A stretch of 64,000 nt of DNA from an uncultured Oscillospiraceae bacterium. GTDB taxonomy: Bacteria; Bacillota; Clostridia; Oscillospirales; Oscillospiraceae. Position numbers and translations under genes: made by a program. The notes below the pieces were generated by a model that saw only the letters and a program-made list of their open reading frames with translations, had not been told where the DNA came from and searched no databases. The DNA lies in the NCBI GenBank assembly GCA_949841355.1, contig CATKZP010000004.1, forward strand, positions 62,001 to 126,000, given 5' to 3'. This document shows, piece after piece, positions 34,019-42,043 of the stretch; within the stretch, counting starts at the first letter, position 1, and every line of letters starts with the position of its first letter.

Positions 34019-35470
34019 ATGTCACTGATGACCGGCGAGCAGTACATCGAAAGCATCCGAAAGATTCCGATGGAGATTTACATGTTCGGGGAGAAGGTGG
34101 AGAATCCGGTGGACGATCCCATTCTGCGGCCCTCCCTGAACAGCGTGCGCATGACCTACGACCTGGCCCAGATGCCGGAGTATCAGGAGCTGATGACCGC
34201 CGTCTCGCCGGAGACCGGCGAGCGCATCAACCGCTTCACCCATATCCACCGCTCCACGGAGGACCTGCGCAACAAGGTGAAGATGCAGCGCCTGCTGGGG
34301 CAGAAGACCGCCTCGTGCTTCCAGCGCTGCGTGGGCATGGACGCGTTCAACGCCGAGTACTCCACCACCTTTGAGATCGACCAGAAGTACGGCACCCACT
34401 ACCACGAGAACTTCAAGAAGTTCATGCTCTACTGCCAGCAGAACGACCTGACGGTGGACGGCGCCATGACCGACACCAAGGGCGACCGGTCCAAGGCCCC
34501 CCACGCCCAGGCCGACCCGGACCTGTTCCTGCGGGTGGTGGAGCGCCGGGAGGACGGCGTGGTGGTGTGCGGCGCCAAGGCCCACCAGACCGGCATCATC
34601 AACAGCCACGAGGTCATCGTCATGCCCACCCAGTCCATGGGTCCGGACGACAAGGACTACGCCATCTCCTTCGCCGTGCCGCTGGACACCAAGGGGCTGT
34701 TCATGATTATCGGCCGCCAGTCCTGCGACACCCGCAAGCGGGAGGGCGGCGAGATGGACGTGGGCAACGCCGAGTTCGGCGGGGTGGAGGCCCTGACGGT
34801 ATTCGACCACGTTTTCGTGCCCAACGAGCGGATTTTCCTCAACGGGGAGACGGAGTTCGCCGGGATGCTGGTGGAGCGCTTCGCGGGCTACCACCGGCAG
34901 AGCTACGGCGGGTGCAAGGTGGGCGTGGGCGACGTGCTCATCGGCGCGGCGGCGGTGGCGGCGGACTACAACGGCGCGGCCAAGGCCAGCCACATCAAGG
35001 ACAAGCTCATCGAGATGACCCACCTGAACGAGACGCTGTACTGCTGCGGCATCGCCTGCTCGGCGGAGGGCCATCCCACCCAGAGCGGGAACTACATGAT
35101 CGACCTGCTGCTGGCCAACGTGTGCAAGCAGAACGTCACCCGCTTCCCCTACGAGATCGTGCGCCTGGCGGAGGACATCGCCGGGGGCCTGATGGTGACG
35201 GCGCCCTCCGAGGCGGACTTCCGGGACGCCAAGCTGGGCCCCGTGATCGACAAGTACCTGCGGGGCGTCAATGAGGTGTCCACGGAGAACCGCCTGCGCA
35301 TCCTGCGGCTCATCGAGAACCTGTCCCTGGGCGCGGCGGCGGTGGGCTACCGCACCGAGTCCATGCACGGCGCGGGCTCTCCCCAGGCCCAGCGCATCAT
35401 GATCGCGCGCCAGGGCAATCTCGCCCACAAAAAGCAGCTGGCCCGCGCCATCGCTCATATTCAGGAGTGA
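34019..35470 (+). CDS. abfD: 4-hydroxybutyryl-CoA dehydratase / vinylacetyl-CoA isomerase
   Basis: AbfD converts 4-hydroxybutyryl-CoA to crotonyl-CoA through a radical mechanism using FAD and a [4Fe-4S] cluster. The 483-residue protein starts with the typical MTGEQYIESIRKIPMEIYMF. It has the cluster ligands C100 and C104 (CFQRC), H292 and C299 (HRQSYGGC), and Y296 and E257, so all known active-site residues are in place. Length is normal. No CoA-transferase or 4-hydroxybutyrate dehydrogenase gene is adjacent. Last gene of the sigma-54 cluster; product crotonyl-CoA would feed butyrate formation. Confidence 0.95.
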   Translation: MSLMTGEQYIESIRKIPMEIYMFGEKVENPVDDPILRPSLNSVRMTYDLAQMPEYQELMTAVSPETGERINRFTHIHRSTEDLRNKVKMQRLLGQKTASCFQRCVGMDAFNAEYSTTFEIDQKYGTHYHENFKKFMLYCQQNDLTVDGAMTDTKGDRSKAPHAQADPDLFLRVVERREDGVVVCGAKAHQTGIINSHEVIVMPTQSMGPDDKDYAISFAVPLDTKGLFMIIGRQSCDTRKREGGEMDVGNAEFGGVEALTVFDHVFVPNERIFLNGETEFAGMLVERFAGYHRQSYGGCKVGVGDVLIGAAAVAADYNGAAKASHIKDKLIEMTHLNETLYCCGIACSAEGHPTQSGNYMIDLLLANVCKQNVTRFPYEIVRLAEDIAGGLMVTAPSEADFRDAKLGPVIDKYLRGVNEVSTENRLRILRLIENLSLGAAAVGYRTESMHGAGSPQAQRIMIARQGNLAHKKQLARAIAHIQE

Positions 35471-35522
35471 CCCGCATTCCCCGCCCTCACGGCCTCGGGG
35501 CAGGGGTGCGCGGCCTTTGAAA

Positions 35523-35559
35523 ACGGCAGGCGGAGCGTTATGCTCCGCCTGCCGTCTTT
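35523..35559. terminator. bidirectional terminator between abfD and rpoN
   Basis: ACGGCAGGCGGAGC / GCTCCGCCTGCCGT, 5-nt loop, A-run before and CTTT after. It serves two convergent genes. Confidence 0.88.
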
Positions 35560-36925
35560 ACAGTTCCGCCCGCCGCCCTGACGCGGCCGGTATGCCCAGC
35601 TCGTCCCGGTACTTAGCTACCGTCCGCCTGGACAGCGCGCACCCCTGCCGGGCCATCAGCCGGCACAGCTTCTCGTCGGAGAGGGGCCGGCCCTTGTCCT
35701 CCTGGGCGATCAGCTCCTTGATCAGCGCCCTGGCCCGGTCGGCGCAGGCCGCCCCGCCGCCCTCCTCCGCGCCCAGGCGGCGGGAGAAGAAAAAGCTCAG
35801 CGGATAGGTCCCCATGGCGCATTGCAGGTACTTGCCGTTTACCGCCCGGCTCACCGTGGACTCGTGCACTCCCATCCGCCGGGCCGCCTGCGCCATGGTC
35901 AGGGGCTTCAGATGCCCCGGTCCCAGGCGGAAAAATTCCTCCTGCGCCTCCAAAAGGCAGCCCACGCAGGCCATCAGCGTGGCCCGCCGCTGGTCCACCG
36001 CCTGAATCAGCCACTGGGCCTGGCGCAGCTTACCGCCCAGGTAGTCCCGCACCTGGGCGTCCCCGCTCTCCCGCAGCAGCCTCGCGTAGTAGGGGCTGAC
36101 GCTCAGCGCGGGGAAAAACCGCTCGTTGGGCTGGGCCTCCAGCCGTCCGGCGGCCCGAGTCACCACCACGTCCGGGGTGATATACACTGGCCCCTCCCAG
36201 CCCGCGGCAAAGGCCCGGCCGGGGCGGGGCTCCAGGCTCCGAATCACGCCGCAGGCCCGCCGCACCTGCTCCTGCCCGGCGCCCAGCGCCCGGGCGATGG
36301 CCCCATACCGGCCCTTGGCCAGCTCGTCCAGGTGGCTTTGCGCGATGCGCTGGGCCAGCCGGTCCTCCGGCCTGCTCCGTGCCAGCTGAAGCAGCAGGCA
36401 CTCCGACAAGCTCCGCGCCCCCACCCCCGCCGGGTCCAGCGACTGCACCGCCGCCAGCGCCCGCTCCGCCGTCTCCGGGGGGCAGCCCAGCTCCCGGGCC
36501 AGGGTGGACAGGCCCTCCTCTAGCCAGCCGTTCCGGTCCAGGCTGGCCGCCAGCGCCCGGGCACACGCCGCCGTCTCCCCGTCCAGCGCCAGCCCGTCCA
36601 GCTGGGCCAGCAGATGAGCGTAAAGGGTTTCCCGCCCGTCCTGGGCGGCGGCGCGGCCCTCCAGCGGGTCGCCCCCCTCCCAGTCCTGCCGGTGATAAGG
36701 CCCATTCTGAGGGTCGGCGGCCTCCAGCCACTCCAGCCTGCGGCGCAGGTCATCCCCCGCCTCCGGCGGGTCGTAGTGCTCCTGAAGCTCCAGCACCGGA
36801 TTTTCCTGGAGGACGGCCTGCACATGCTCCAGCAGCTCCTGGGCGGGCATTTGCAGCACTTCCATGTTCTGGATCATCTGGGGGGAAAGGGTCTGCCTCT
36901 GCGTCTGCACCAGCCCCAGCTCCAT
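35558..36925 (-). CDS. rpoN: RNA polymerase sigma-54 factor
   Basis: The 455-residue RpoN has the Gln/Leu-rich activator-interacting N-terminus (about 1-50, QTQRQTLSPQMIQNMEVLQM), a core-binding region (about 100-300), an HTH for the -12 element (about 345-365, VHESTVSRAVNGKYLQ) and the RpoN box SRRTVAKYRDEL near 434-445 that reads the -24 element. It is convergent with a gene cluster that carries both a sigma-54 promoter and a sigma-54 activator. This physical linkage suggests a dedicated regulon, although RpoN will act genome-wide. Confidence 0.97.
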   Translation of the reverse strand: MELGLVQTQRQTLSPQMIQNMEVLQMPAQELLEHVQAVLQENPVLELQEHYDPPEAGDDLRRRLEWLEAADPQNGPYHRQDWEGGDPLEGRAAAQDGRETLYAHLLAQLDGLALDGETAACARALAASLDRNGWLEEGLSTLARELGCPPETAERALAAVQSLDPAGVGARSLSECLLLQLARSRPEDRLAQRIAQSHLDELAKGRYGAIARALGAGQEQVRRACGVIRSLEPRPGRAFAAGWEGPVYITPDVVVTRAAGRLEAQPNERFFPALSVSPYYARLLRESGDAQVRDYLGGKLRQAQWLIQAVDQRRATLMACVGCLLEAQEEFFRLGPGHLKPLTMAQAARRMGVHESTVSRAVNGKYLQCAMGTYPLSFFFSRRLGAEEGGGAACADRARALIKELIAQEDKGRPLSDEKLCRLMARQGCALSRRTVAKYRDELGIPAASGRRAEL

Positions 36926-37030
36926 TATCCGCCCCCCTTTCCGGCCCTTGGAAAATGTAATGTCCCTTGATTATACCACAGTCCGCCCGGGAAGTCCAAG
37001 CGCGCCGCCTGGAAAAAACCTCCGGATAGG

Positions 37031-37061
37031 AAAAAGACGGGGACCCCAGGGGTCCCCGTCT
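37031..37061 (-). terminator. rpsT terminator
   Basis: Perfect 13-bp arms AGACGGGGACCCC / GGGGTCCCCGTCT with a 1-nt centre; the minus strand then reads TTTTT. Confidence 0.85.
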
Positions 37062-37087
37062 CTTTGAAGTCGCTATGCGCCGCGTAT

Positions 37088-37351
37088 TTACGCCAGCTTG
37101 TTCAGCTTCAGGGTCATCGCGCTCTTCTTGTTGGCAGCGTTGTTGCTGTGCAGCAGACCCTTCGCGGCGGCCTGATCCACGGCTTTCACGGCCACCTTAT
37201 ATGCGGCATCGGCCTCGCTGCGGTTGCCGCCGGCCACCGCGGCCTCAAACTTCTTCAGGTCGGTCTTGAGTGCGGACTTCTGCGCCTTGTTCTGCGCCGC
37301 CTTGGTGGTGTTGACCAGGACGCGCTTCTTGGCAGACTTGATATTGGGCAA
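37088..37351 (-). CDS. rpsT: 30S ribosomal protein S20
   Basis: S20 binds 16S rRNA in the small-subunit body. The start is taken at TTG 37351, giving MPNIKSAKKRVLVNTTKAAQ, the universal S20 N-terminus, with GGAGGAGG 7 bases upstream; the in-frame GTG at 37360 abuts that ribosome binding site and cannot be used. The 87-residue protein is basic and Ala/Lys-rich. It is divergent from gpr, a conserved Firmicutes neighbourhood. Confidence 0.95.
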   Translation of the reverse strand: MPNIKSAKKRVLVNTTKAAQNKAQKSALKTDLKKFEAAVAGGNRSEADAAYKVAVKAVDQAAAKGLLHSNNAANKKSAMTLKLNKLA

Positions 37352-37412
37352 ACCAAACACCTCCTCCGATTTTTAATTTGTTTGCTTGAACGGTTTCCCG
37401 TCGCAGATATGT

Positions 37413-37441
37413 ATTTTAACATTTGAACAGAAAAATTGCAA
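37413..37441 (-). promoter_or_regulatory. rpsT promoter
   Basis: Minus strand TTGCAA (37436-37441), 17 bases, TAAAAT (37413-37418). Confidence 0.75.
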
Positions 37442-37587
37442 CACTTTTTTTCAATTTTTCGCATAGAATCTTTCCCCCGGCAGAAAATAGGAGTAATCAG
37501 CCCCGGCGGCCACAATATCTGGTATGGCCCGCGCTTGGGTATGTTGGCAATTTTCAAACAAGCCCTAGATCCAAGGAGGAATCGTTC

Positions 37588-38484
37588 ATGGCGCAGCGGC
37601 GCACCGATCTGGCAGTGGAGGCCCACCAGCTCTGGCAGGAAGGGGCTCGGGAGGGAGCGGCCCTCACCGGCGTGCGGGCGGAGGAGGGAAGCCGGGAGGG
37701 CTTCGCGGTAACCACCGTCACCATCTCCAGCCCCGAGGGGGCCGAGGCCCTGGGCAAACCCCAGGGGACCTATATCACCGTGGAGCTGGACGGCCTGCTC
37801 CGCCGGGAGGAGGGGGCCTTTGCCCGGGCGGTGTCGGCGGTGTCGGGGTGCCTGCGCCCCCTGCTGCCCCCGGACGGCCCCGCCCTGGTCATCGGCCTGG
37901 GCAGCCGGGCAGTGACGCCCGACCTCATCGGCCCGCTGGCGGTGGATCACCTGCTGGTCACCCGCCATCTGGTGGAGCAGGTGCCCGAGCACTTCGGAGA
38001 CCTGCGCCCCGTGGCCGCCGCCGCCCCCGGGGTGCTGGCCGCCACGGGGATGGAGAGCAGCCTGGTGGCCCAGGCCCTGGCCGGACGGCTGAAGCCCGCC
38101 TGCGTCATCGCGGTGGACGCCCTGGCCTCCCGGTCGCTGGACCGGCTGTGCCGCACGGTGCAGCTGTCGGACACCGGGGTGATTCCCGGCTCCGGGGTGG
38201 GCAATCACCGCCAGCCCCTCAACGAGGACACCCTGGGGGCCCCTGTGTTCACGGTGGGGGTGCCCACGGTGGTGGACGGGGCCACCCTGGCTCTGGACCT
38301 GCTGGAGCGTGCTGGCCGGCCTCAGCCGGACCGGGAGGAGCTGCCCGGCGGGGACGGCTTTTTCGTCACCCCCCGGGAGGTGGACCAGCGGGTGGCCGAC
38401 CTGGGCAAGGTGCTGGGCTACGCCGTCAGCCGTGCGCTCAACCCCTCGCTGACGGTGGAGGATCTGGACATGTTACTGGAATAG
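37588..38484 (+). CDS. gpr: spore germination protease GPR
   Basis: GPR cleaves small acid-soluble spore proteins at germination; it is made as a zymogen in the forespore. The 298-residue protein has the propeptide and cleavage region RTDLAVEAHQLW (5-16), GLGSRAVTPDLIGP near 100-113, and VIAVDALASRSLDRL near 175-189 leading to DTGVIPGSGVGNHR. All typical A25-family blocks are present. AAGGAGG precedes ATG 37588. Its presence shows the organism can sporulate or descends from spore-formers. A forespore promoter would be expected upstream, but none was clear. Confidence 0.95.
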   Translation: MAQRRTDLAVEAHQLWQEGAREGAALTGVRAEEGSREGFAVTTVTISSPEGAEALGKPQGTYITVELDGLLRREEGAFARAVSAVSGCLRPLLPPDGPALVIGLGSRAVTPDLIGPLAVDHLLVTRHLVEQVPEHFGDLRPVAAAAPGVLAATGMESSLVAQALAGRLKPACVIAVDALASRSLDRLCRTVQLSDTGVIPGSGVGNHRQPLNEDTLGAPVFTVGVPTVVDGATLALDLLERAGRPQPDREELPGGDGFFVTPREVDQRVADLGKVLGYAVSRALNPSLTVEDLDMLLE

Positions 38485-38668
38485 GAGCGCGGAGCCGCCG
38501 CGAGCAGGCGTTAGGCCGTAACGCGGCCACAGGCCCAAGCCGCCCAAGGGACGGCCACGGCGCGGCGGGCAGTCCTCCCTTCCGCCGCCATTCGGCATTA
38601 TTTTCGGTTGTCATCTCCCGGCGGTTCTGGTATAATTGGCCAAAACGGCCGACGGGAGGGAGATATTT

Positions 38669-39529
38669 GTGAAACAAAAGCTGGACCGGTTCCTGCGCGC
38701 CCACCCGCCCATCCGCTTCGCCGCGGACATGGCGGACGTGTACTTCTCCAAGCGGGTCAGCCGGGCCGCCGCCGAGCTGGCCTATTTCCTCATCCTCACC
38801 TTTTTCCCCATCATGATCTGCATTTCCGCCTTCGTCAACGAGCTCCGCCTGGACCTGCCCTCCCTGGTGGACCACGCCGACCCCTTCCTGCCCGAGGGAG
38901 TGCTGGTCCTCTTCCGGGACTACCTCACCTACATCGACACCAACCAGTCCTCCGCGATGCTGTTTTCCGGGGCGTTTCTCACGGTGCTGTTCGCCTCCGC
39001 CGCCGTGCGGGGGCTGATGAACATGATGGACGAGCTCTATGGCCGGGCCACCTTCCGGGGGCTGGGCCAGCTCATCGCCAGCATTTTGTTCTCCATTCTC
39101 CTGCTGGCCACCATCTACCTGTCCCTGGCGGTGGTGGTCACCGGCAACTGGTTCTTCCACCTGCTGGGCCAGGCGCTCAAGCTGGAGGGGTTGGTGGAGC
39201 GCTTCGGCACCTGGCAGTGGGTGAAGTACCTGTTGCTGCTGGGCATGGTGTTTTTGTTCATCCTGCTGCTCTACCGTTTCGCCGCCCCGCTGGACAAGCC
39301 CCGGCCGCCGGTGGTACCCGGGGCGCTGGCCGCGTCGGCGGCGCTGGCGGCGGCGTCCATGATCTTCTCCCTGCTCATGGGCAATTCCGCCCGGTATTCC
39401 CTCATCTACGGCTCGCTGGCGTCGGTGATTTTGCTGCTGGTGTGGCTGTACCTGTGCGGCAATATTCTGATTATGGGCAACGCGGTGAATTACGTGCTGT
39501 TCACCCACCGCCGGGAAGCGCGAGGATAG
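38669..39529 (+). CDS. YihY/BrkB-family membrane protein
   Basis: The 286-residue protein has six predicted membrane helices and the family signature AAAELAYFLILTFFPIMICI near 32-51, with VPGALAASAALAAASMIFS and YGSLASVILLLVWLYLCGN in the C-terminal half. The family was once called ribonuclease BN but is now regarded as a membrane protein of uncertain transport role. The start is GTG 38669 with GGGAGGGAG upstream. The 38485-38668 gap shows GC-rich stems only. Confidence 0.9.
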   Translation: MKQKLDRFLRAHPPIRFAADMADVYFSKRVSRAAAELAYFLILTFFPIMICISAFVNELRLDLPSLVDHADPFLPEGVLVLFRDYLTYIDTNQSSAMLFSGAFLTVLFASAAVRGLMNMMDELYGRATFRGLGQLIASILFSILLLATIYLSLAVVVTGNWFFHLLGQALKLEGLVERFGTWQWVKYLLLLGMVFLFILLLYRFAAPLDKPRPPVVPGALAASAALAAASMIFSLLMGNSARYSLIYGSLASVILLLVWLYLCGNILIMGNAVNYVLFTHRREARG

Positions 39530-39536
39530 CCGCGCA
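39517..39536 (+). repeat. 20-bp sequence shared with 386-405
   Basis: Identical to the minus-strand 20-mer at 386-405. It overlaps the last codons and stop of the YihY-family gene. Confidence 0.6.
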
Positions 39537-39602
39537 TAAAATCCCCCTCAGCCGCCACACTATCCCTTGGCGTGCGTACATACGGAAGGGGAGGCGCTGG
39601 GC

Positions 39603-40091
39603 ATGTGGCAGATCGGCGTTTGGGAGCGGGACGAGGGGCTGGCGGAGCAGGTGAGCGCCCTGGCCCAGGGTGTGCCCGCCCTGGTGCGGGCATGTCTCCA
39701 CCCGGCGCTGCTGGCGGGCACGCCGCTGGACCTGCTGGTGGTGTCCCCGGGGGCCACCGGCTGGGCGGGGGCGGGCACCCTCAACTGCCGCACCGCCCTG
39801 CTGCCCGGAGGGCGCTCCGCCCTCACCCGGCTGCTCCCTGCCGGGACGGTGCTCAGCTACGGCCTGTCCAGCCGCAACACCCTCACCCTGTCCAGCCTGG
39901 ACGAGGGGCGGGCGTCGGTGGCGGTGCAGCGGGAATTCGTCTCCCTGGCCGGCAGGGCGGTGGAGCGGCAGGAGCTCATTCTGCCCTGCGGCGGCTCCCC
40001 GGAGCTGCTGCTGGCCCAGGCCGGGGCGGCGCTGCTGCTGGGCAGGCTGCCCCAGGAGGGGAAAACGCCCTTGCTTTTCCCGGGCTGCTAA
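39603..40091 (+). CDS. conserved-looking hypothetical protein
   Basis: The 162-residue protein has a well-placed ribosome binding site (GGGGAGG) before ATG 39603 and normal high-GC coding character. It has no membrane helix or signal peptide. The sequence alternates Leu/Ala-rich helices with Gly turns (LLPGGRSALTRLLPAGTVLSYG near 75-96). The middle could be a Rossmann-like or regulatory fold, but I recognise no family. The SLH gene promoter lies inside its 3' end. Confidence 0.65.
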   Translation: MWQIGVWERDEGLAEQVSALAQGVPALVRACLHPALLAGTPLDLLVVSPGATGWAGAGTLNCRTALLPGGRSALTRLLPAGTVLSYGLSSRNTLTLSSLDEGRASVAVQREFVSLAGRAVERQELILPCGGSPELLLAQAGAALLLGRLPQEGKTPLLFPGC

Positions 40092-40099
40092 GGTATAAT
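40071..40099 (+). promoter_or_regulatory. promoter of the SLH protein gene
   Basis: TTGCTT (40071-40076), 17 bases, perfect TATAAT (40094-40099). It overlaps the end of the preceding gene. Confidence 0.8.
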
Positions 40100-40101
40100 C
40101 A

Positions 40102-40140
40102 TGACAAGAGGGCCCTCTTGTCACGACGTGGTACCACGTC
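40102..40140 (+). promoter_or_regulatory. two back-to-back perfect palindromes at the start of transcription
   Basis: TGACAAGAGGG plus its exact complement (40102-40123, 22 bp) and GACGTGGT plus its complement (40125-40140, 16 bp) follow the TATAAT box by 2 bases. They would form either operators covering the start point or two hairpins at the 5' end of the mRNA. Confidence 0.8.
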
Positions 40141-40181
40141 ATGAACCTGGATTCCCGACAAAAAGGAAAGAAGGAAGCATC

Positions 40182-41321
40182 ATGAAAAAACAGCTGATCT
40201 CCCTGGCTCTGGCGCTGGTGATGGCGCTGTCTCTGACCGTTCCGGCCTTCGCGCGGGACAGCGCCGTGCCCGAGGGCAGCTATACTGTGGATCTCAACAA
40301 GCCGGACCCTGACAAGATGGGGACGGATGGCGAGTTTACGGTGCGCTATCTCACCTCCAGCCGAAGCTATGACGTGCCGCAGCCCCGCGTGGATGTCACC
40401 CGCACCCTTCCCCAGGGCTCTGAATTCACCTGGACCGGGCTGCGCTCCTCCCACAATGTCTTTTTCCGCTTCTTCACCGACCTGGACGGCGACGGCGCCT
40501 ATGACGAGCGGCTGGTGGTAAAGGAGGCGGGGAAGTACGTCCTGGCCCCCTACGCCGAGCAATACTCCGCGTCCCTCACGCAGATCAGCGGCAAGATGCA
40601 GTCCGCCGGTGATTTTGCCGCGATGCTGGAGGAGATGGGCGGCAAGCTGTCAAAGAACAGCTCCGGCGTTATGACCCTCGCCATTTCCAGCGACAGCCTG
40701 TGCGAATTTTTTGGCGGCGGCACGCTGTTTGAGTGGGGGATTATGGAGAACGGAACCTCCGTGGTCATCAAGGGCACCATGCTCTTTTCCGCTCAGGAGG
40801 AGCCTGCCGAATCCGCTCCCGCCTTCACCGACACCCCCGACTGGTGCGCCAAGGAAGCTCAGTGGGCCGCCCAGAAGGGCATCACCAACGGCTACGGGGG
40901 CGAGACTACCTTCGCCCCCGGTGTGGAGTGCACCCACGAGCAGATTTTGACGTTCCTGTGGCGGGCCGCCGGTAAGCCCGCCGCCGAAGGCGAGGCTCCC
41001 TTCACCACGGCCTCCTATTATCAGGACGCTGTAAACTGGGCCTATGAGAAGGGCTTTACCGGCGAGGACTTCGATCCCGCCGCCCCCTGCACCCGCTCCC
41101 AGGCGGTATTCTACATCTGGCAGGCCCGGAATAAGCCCGAGGCCGAACAGACCGCCAGCTTCATCGACGTGCCTGACGGCGCCGCCTACGCCAAGGCGGT
41201 GGACTGGGCGGTGGAAAAGGGAATCACCAAGGGCGACGGCAGCGAGGACACCTTCGCGCCGGACAAGGTTTGCAGCCGCGGCCATATCGCCTGCTTCCTC
41301 TACCGGGCCTACAGCAACTGA
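40182..41321 (+). CDS. secreted SLH-domain surface protein
   Basis: The 379-residue protein has a signal peptide (MKKQLISLALALVMALSLTV, cleavage near AFA-RD), an N-terminal domain of unknown fold (about 25-205, including a DLDGDGAYDER calcium-loop-like motif) and three C-terminal SLH repeats (about 210-379, e.g. WAAQKGITNGYG, WAYEKGFTG, WAVEKGITKGDG). SLH domains attach proteins to pyruvylated secondary cell-wall polymers. AAGGAAG precedes ATG 40182. Promoter, palindromes and terminator make it a single-gene unit. Confidence 0.9.
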   Translation: MKKQLISLALALVMALSLTVPAFARDSAVPEGSYTVDLNKPDPDKMGTDGEFTVRYLTSSRSYDVPQPRVDVTRTLPQGSEFTWTGLRSSHNVFFRFFTDLDGDGAYDERLVVKEAGKYVLAPYAEQYSASLTQISGKMQSAGDFAAMLEEMGGKLSKNSSGVMTLAISSDSLCEFFGGGTLFEWGIMENGTSVVIKGTMLFSAQEEPAESAPAFTDTPDWCAKEAQWAAQKGITNGYGGETTFAPGVECTHEQILTFLWRAAGKPAAEGEAPFTTASYYQDAVNWAYEKGFTGEDFDPAAPCTRSQAVFYIWQARNKPEAEQTASFIDVPDGAAYAKAVDWAVEKGITKGDGSEDTFAPDKVCSRGHIACFLYRAYSN

Positions 41322-41331
41322 CACAGCGCTC

Positions 41332-41361
41332 AAGGGCCGCCCTCCGGGGCGGCCCTTTTTT
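41332..41361 (+). terminator. SLH gene terminator
   Basis: AAGGGCCGCCC, TCCG-type loop, GGGCGGCCCTT followed by a T-run. Confidence 0.9.
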
Positions 41362-41372
41362 GCGTTTTTCTC

Positions 41373-41401
41373 TTTACGTCTGCAAAATGATGTGATATAA
41401 T
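41373..41401 (+). promoter_or_regulatory. promoter of the DUF1836 gene
   Basis: TTTACG (41373-41378), 17 bases, TATAAT (41396-41401). Confidence 0.65.
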
Positions 41402-41447
41402 TCCGGGTATCAGATTGCAAGGGCTTATCGCGATTGGAGGAACCCCC

Positions 41448-41981
41448 ATGGAGGAATTGGCCGAGCTCAAGCGGCAGCTGGCCGAACAGCGCCCCGACAG
41501 CTGGGATAAGCTGCCCGACATCCCGCTGTACATGGACCAGGTGGTGGGCTATCTGGCCCGCCAGATGGTGAGTGTGGGGGACGGCGACGCCCTCACCTCC
41601 GCCATGATTAACAACTATATCAAGGATGGCCTGGTGGAGCGGGCCAACGGCAAAAAATACGGCCAGGAGCATCTGGCCTATCTCACCGCCATCACCGCGC
41701 TGAAGCAGGTGATGAGCGTGCGGGAGATGAAGGTGCTCACCACCGTGGGCCGGGAAATGCGGGCTCCTCAGCGGCAGTACGAGTACTTCTGCCAGTACCT
41801 GGACCAGGCCATGGCGGACGCCGCCGCCCACGTGGACGAGGACACGCCGGACGAAAACCTGCCCAAGCTGGTGCTGGACCTGGCCATGCGCGGCTACGCC
41901 TACGGGCTGGCCTGCCACCGGGCGCTGGCCGTCCTGGCCCAGCGCACCGGCCACGAGGACCTGCTGCGTAAGAAAAAATGA
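41448..41981 (+). CDS. DUF1836 protein, MerR-like helix-turn-helix
   Basis: The 177-residue protein matches DUF1836: LTSAMINNYIKDGLVERANGKKYGQEHLAYL (about 49-79) looks like a MerR-type winged-helix that reads DNA, followed by a helical C-terminal domain. The biological role is not established. TTGGAGG precedes the ATG. DegV follows 62 bases downstream on the same strand, so cotranscription is possible. Confidence 0.85.
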   Translation: MEELAELKRQLAEQRPDSWDKLPDIPLYMDQVVGYLARQMVSVGDGDALTSAMINNYIKDGLVERANGKKYGQEHLAYLTAITALKQVMSVREMKVLTTVGREMRAPQRQYEYFCQYLDQAMADAAAHVDEDTPDENLPKLVLDLAMRGYAYGLACHRALAVLAQRTGHEDLLRKKK

Positions 41982-42043
41982 TCTCCGGCCCGGGAGCGCC
42001 GGGCTGGTCTCATGATATTTTCAAATTTTGGAGGAATTTGACC

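Noticed and set aside
37442-37587. Forespore sigma-G promoter for gpr
   Set aside because: GCATA near 37459 fits a -35, but no matching -10 at the right distance is convincing.
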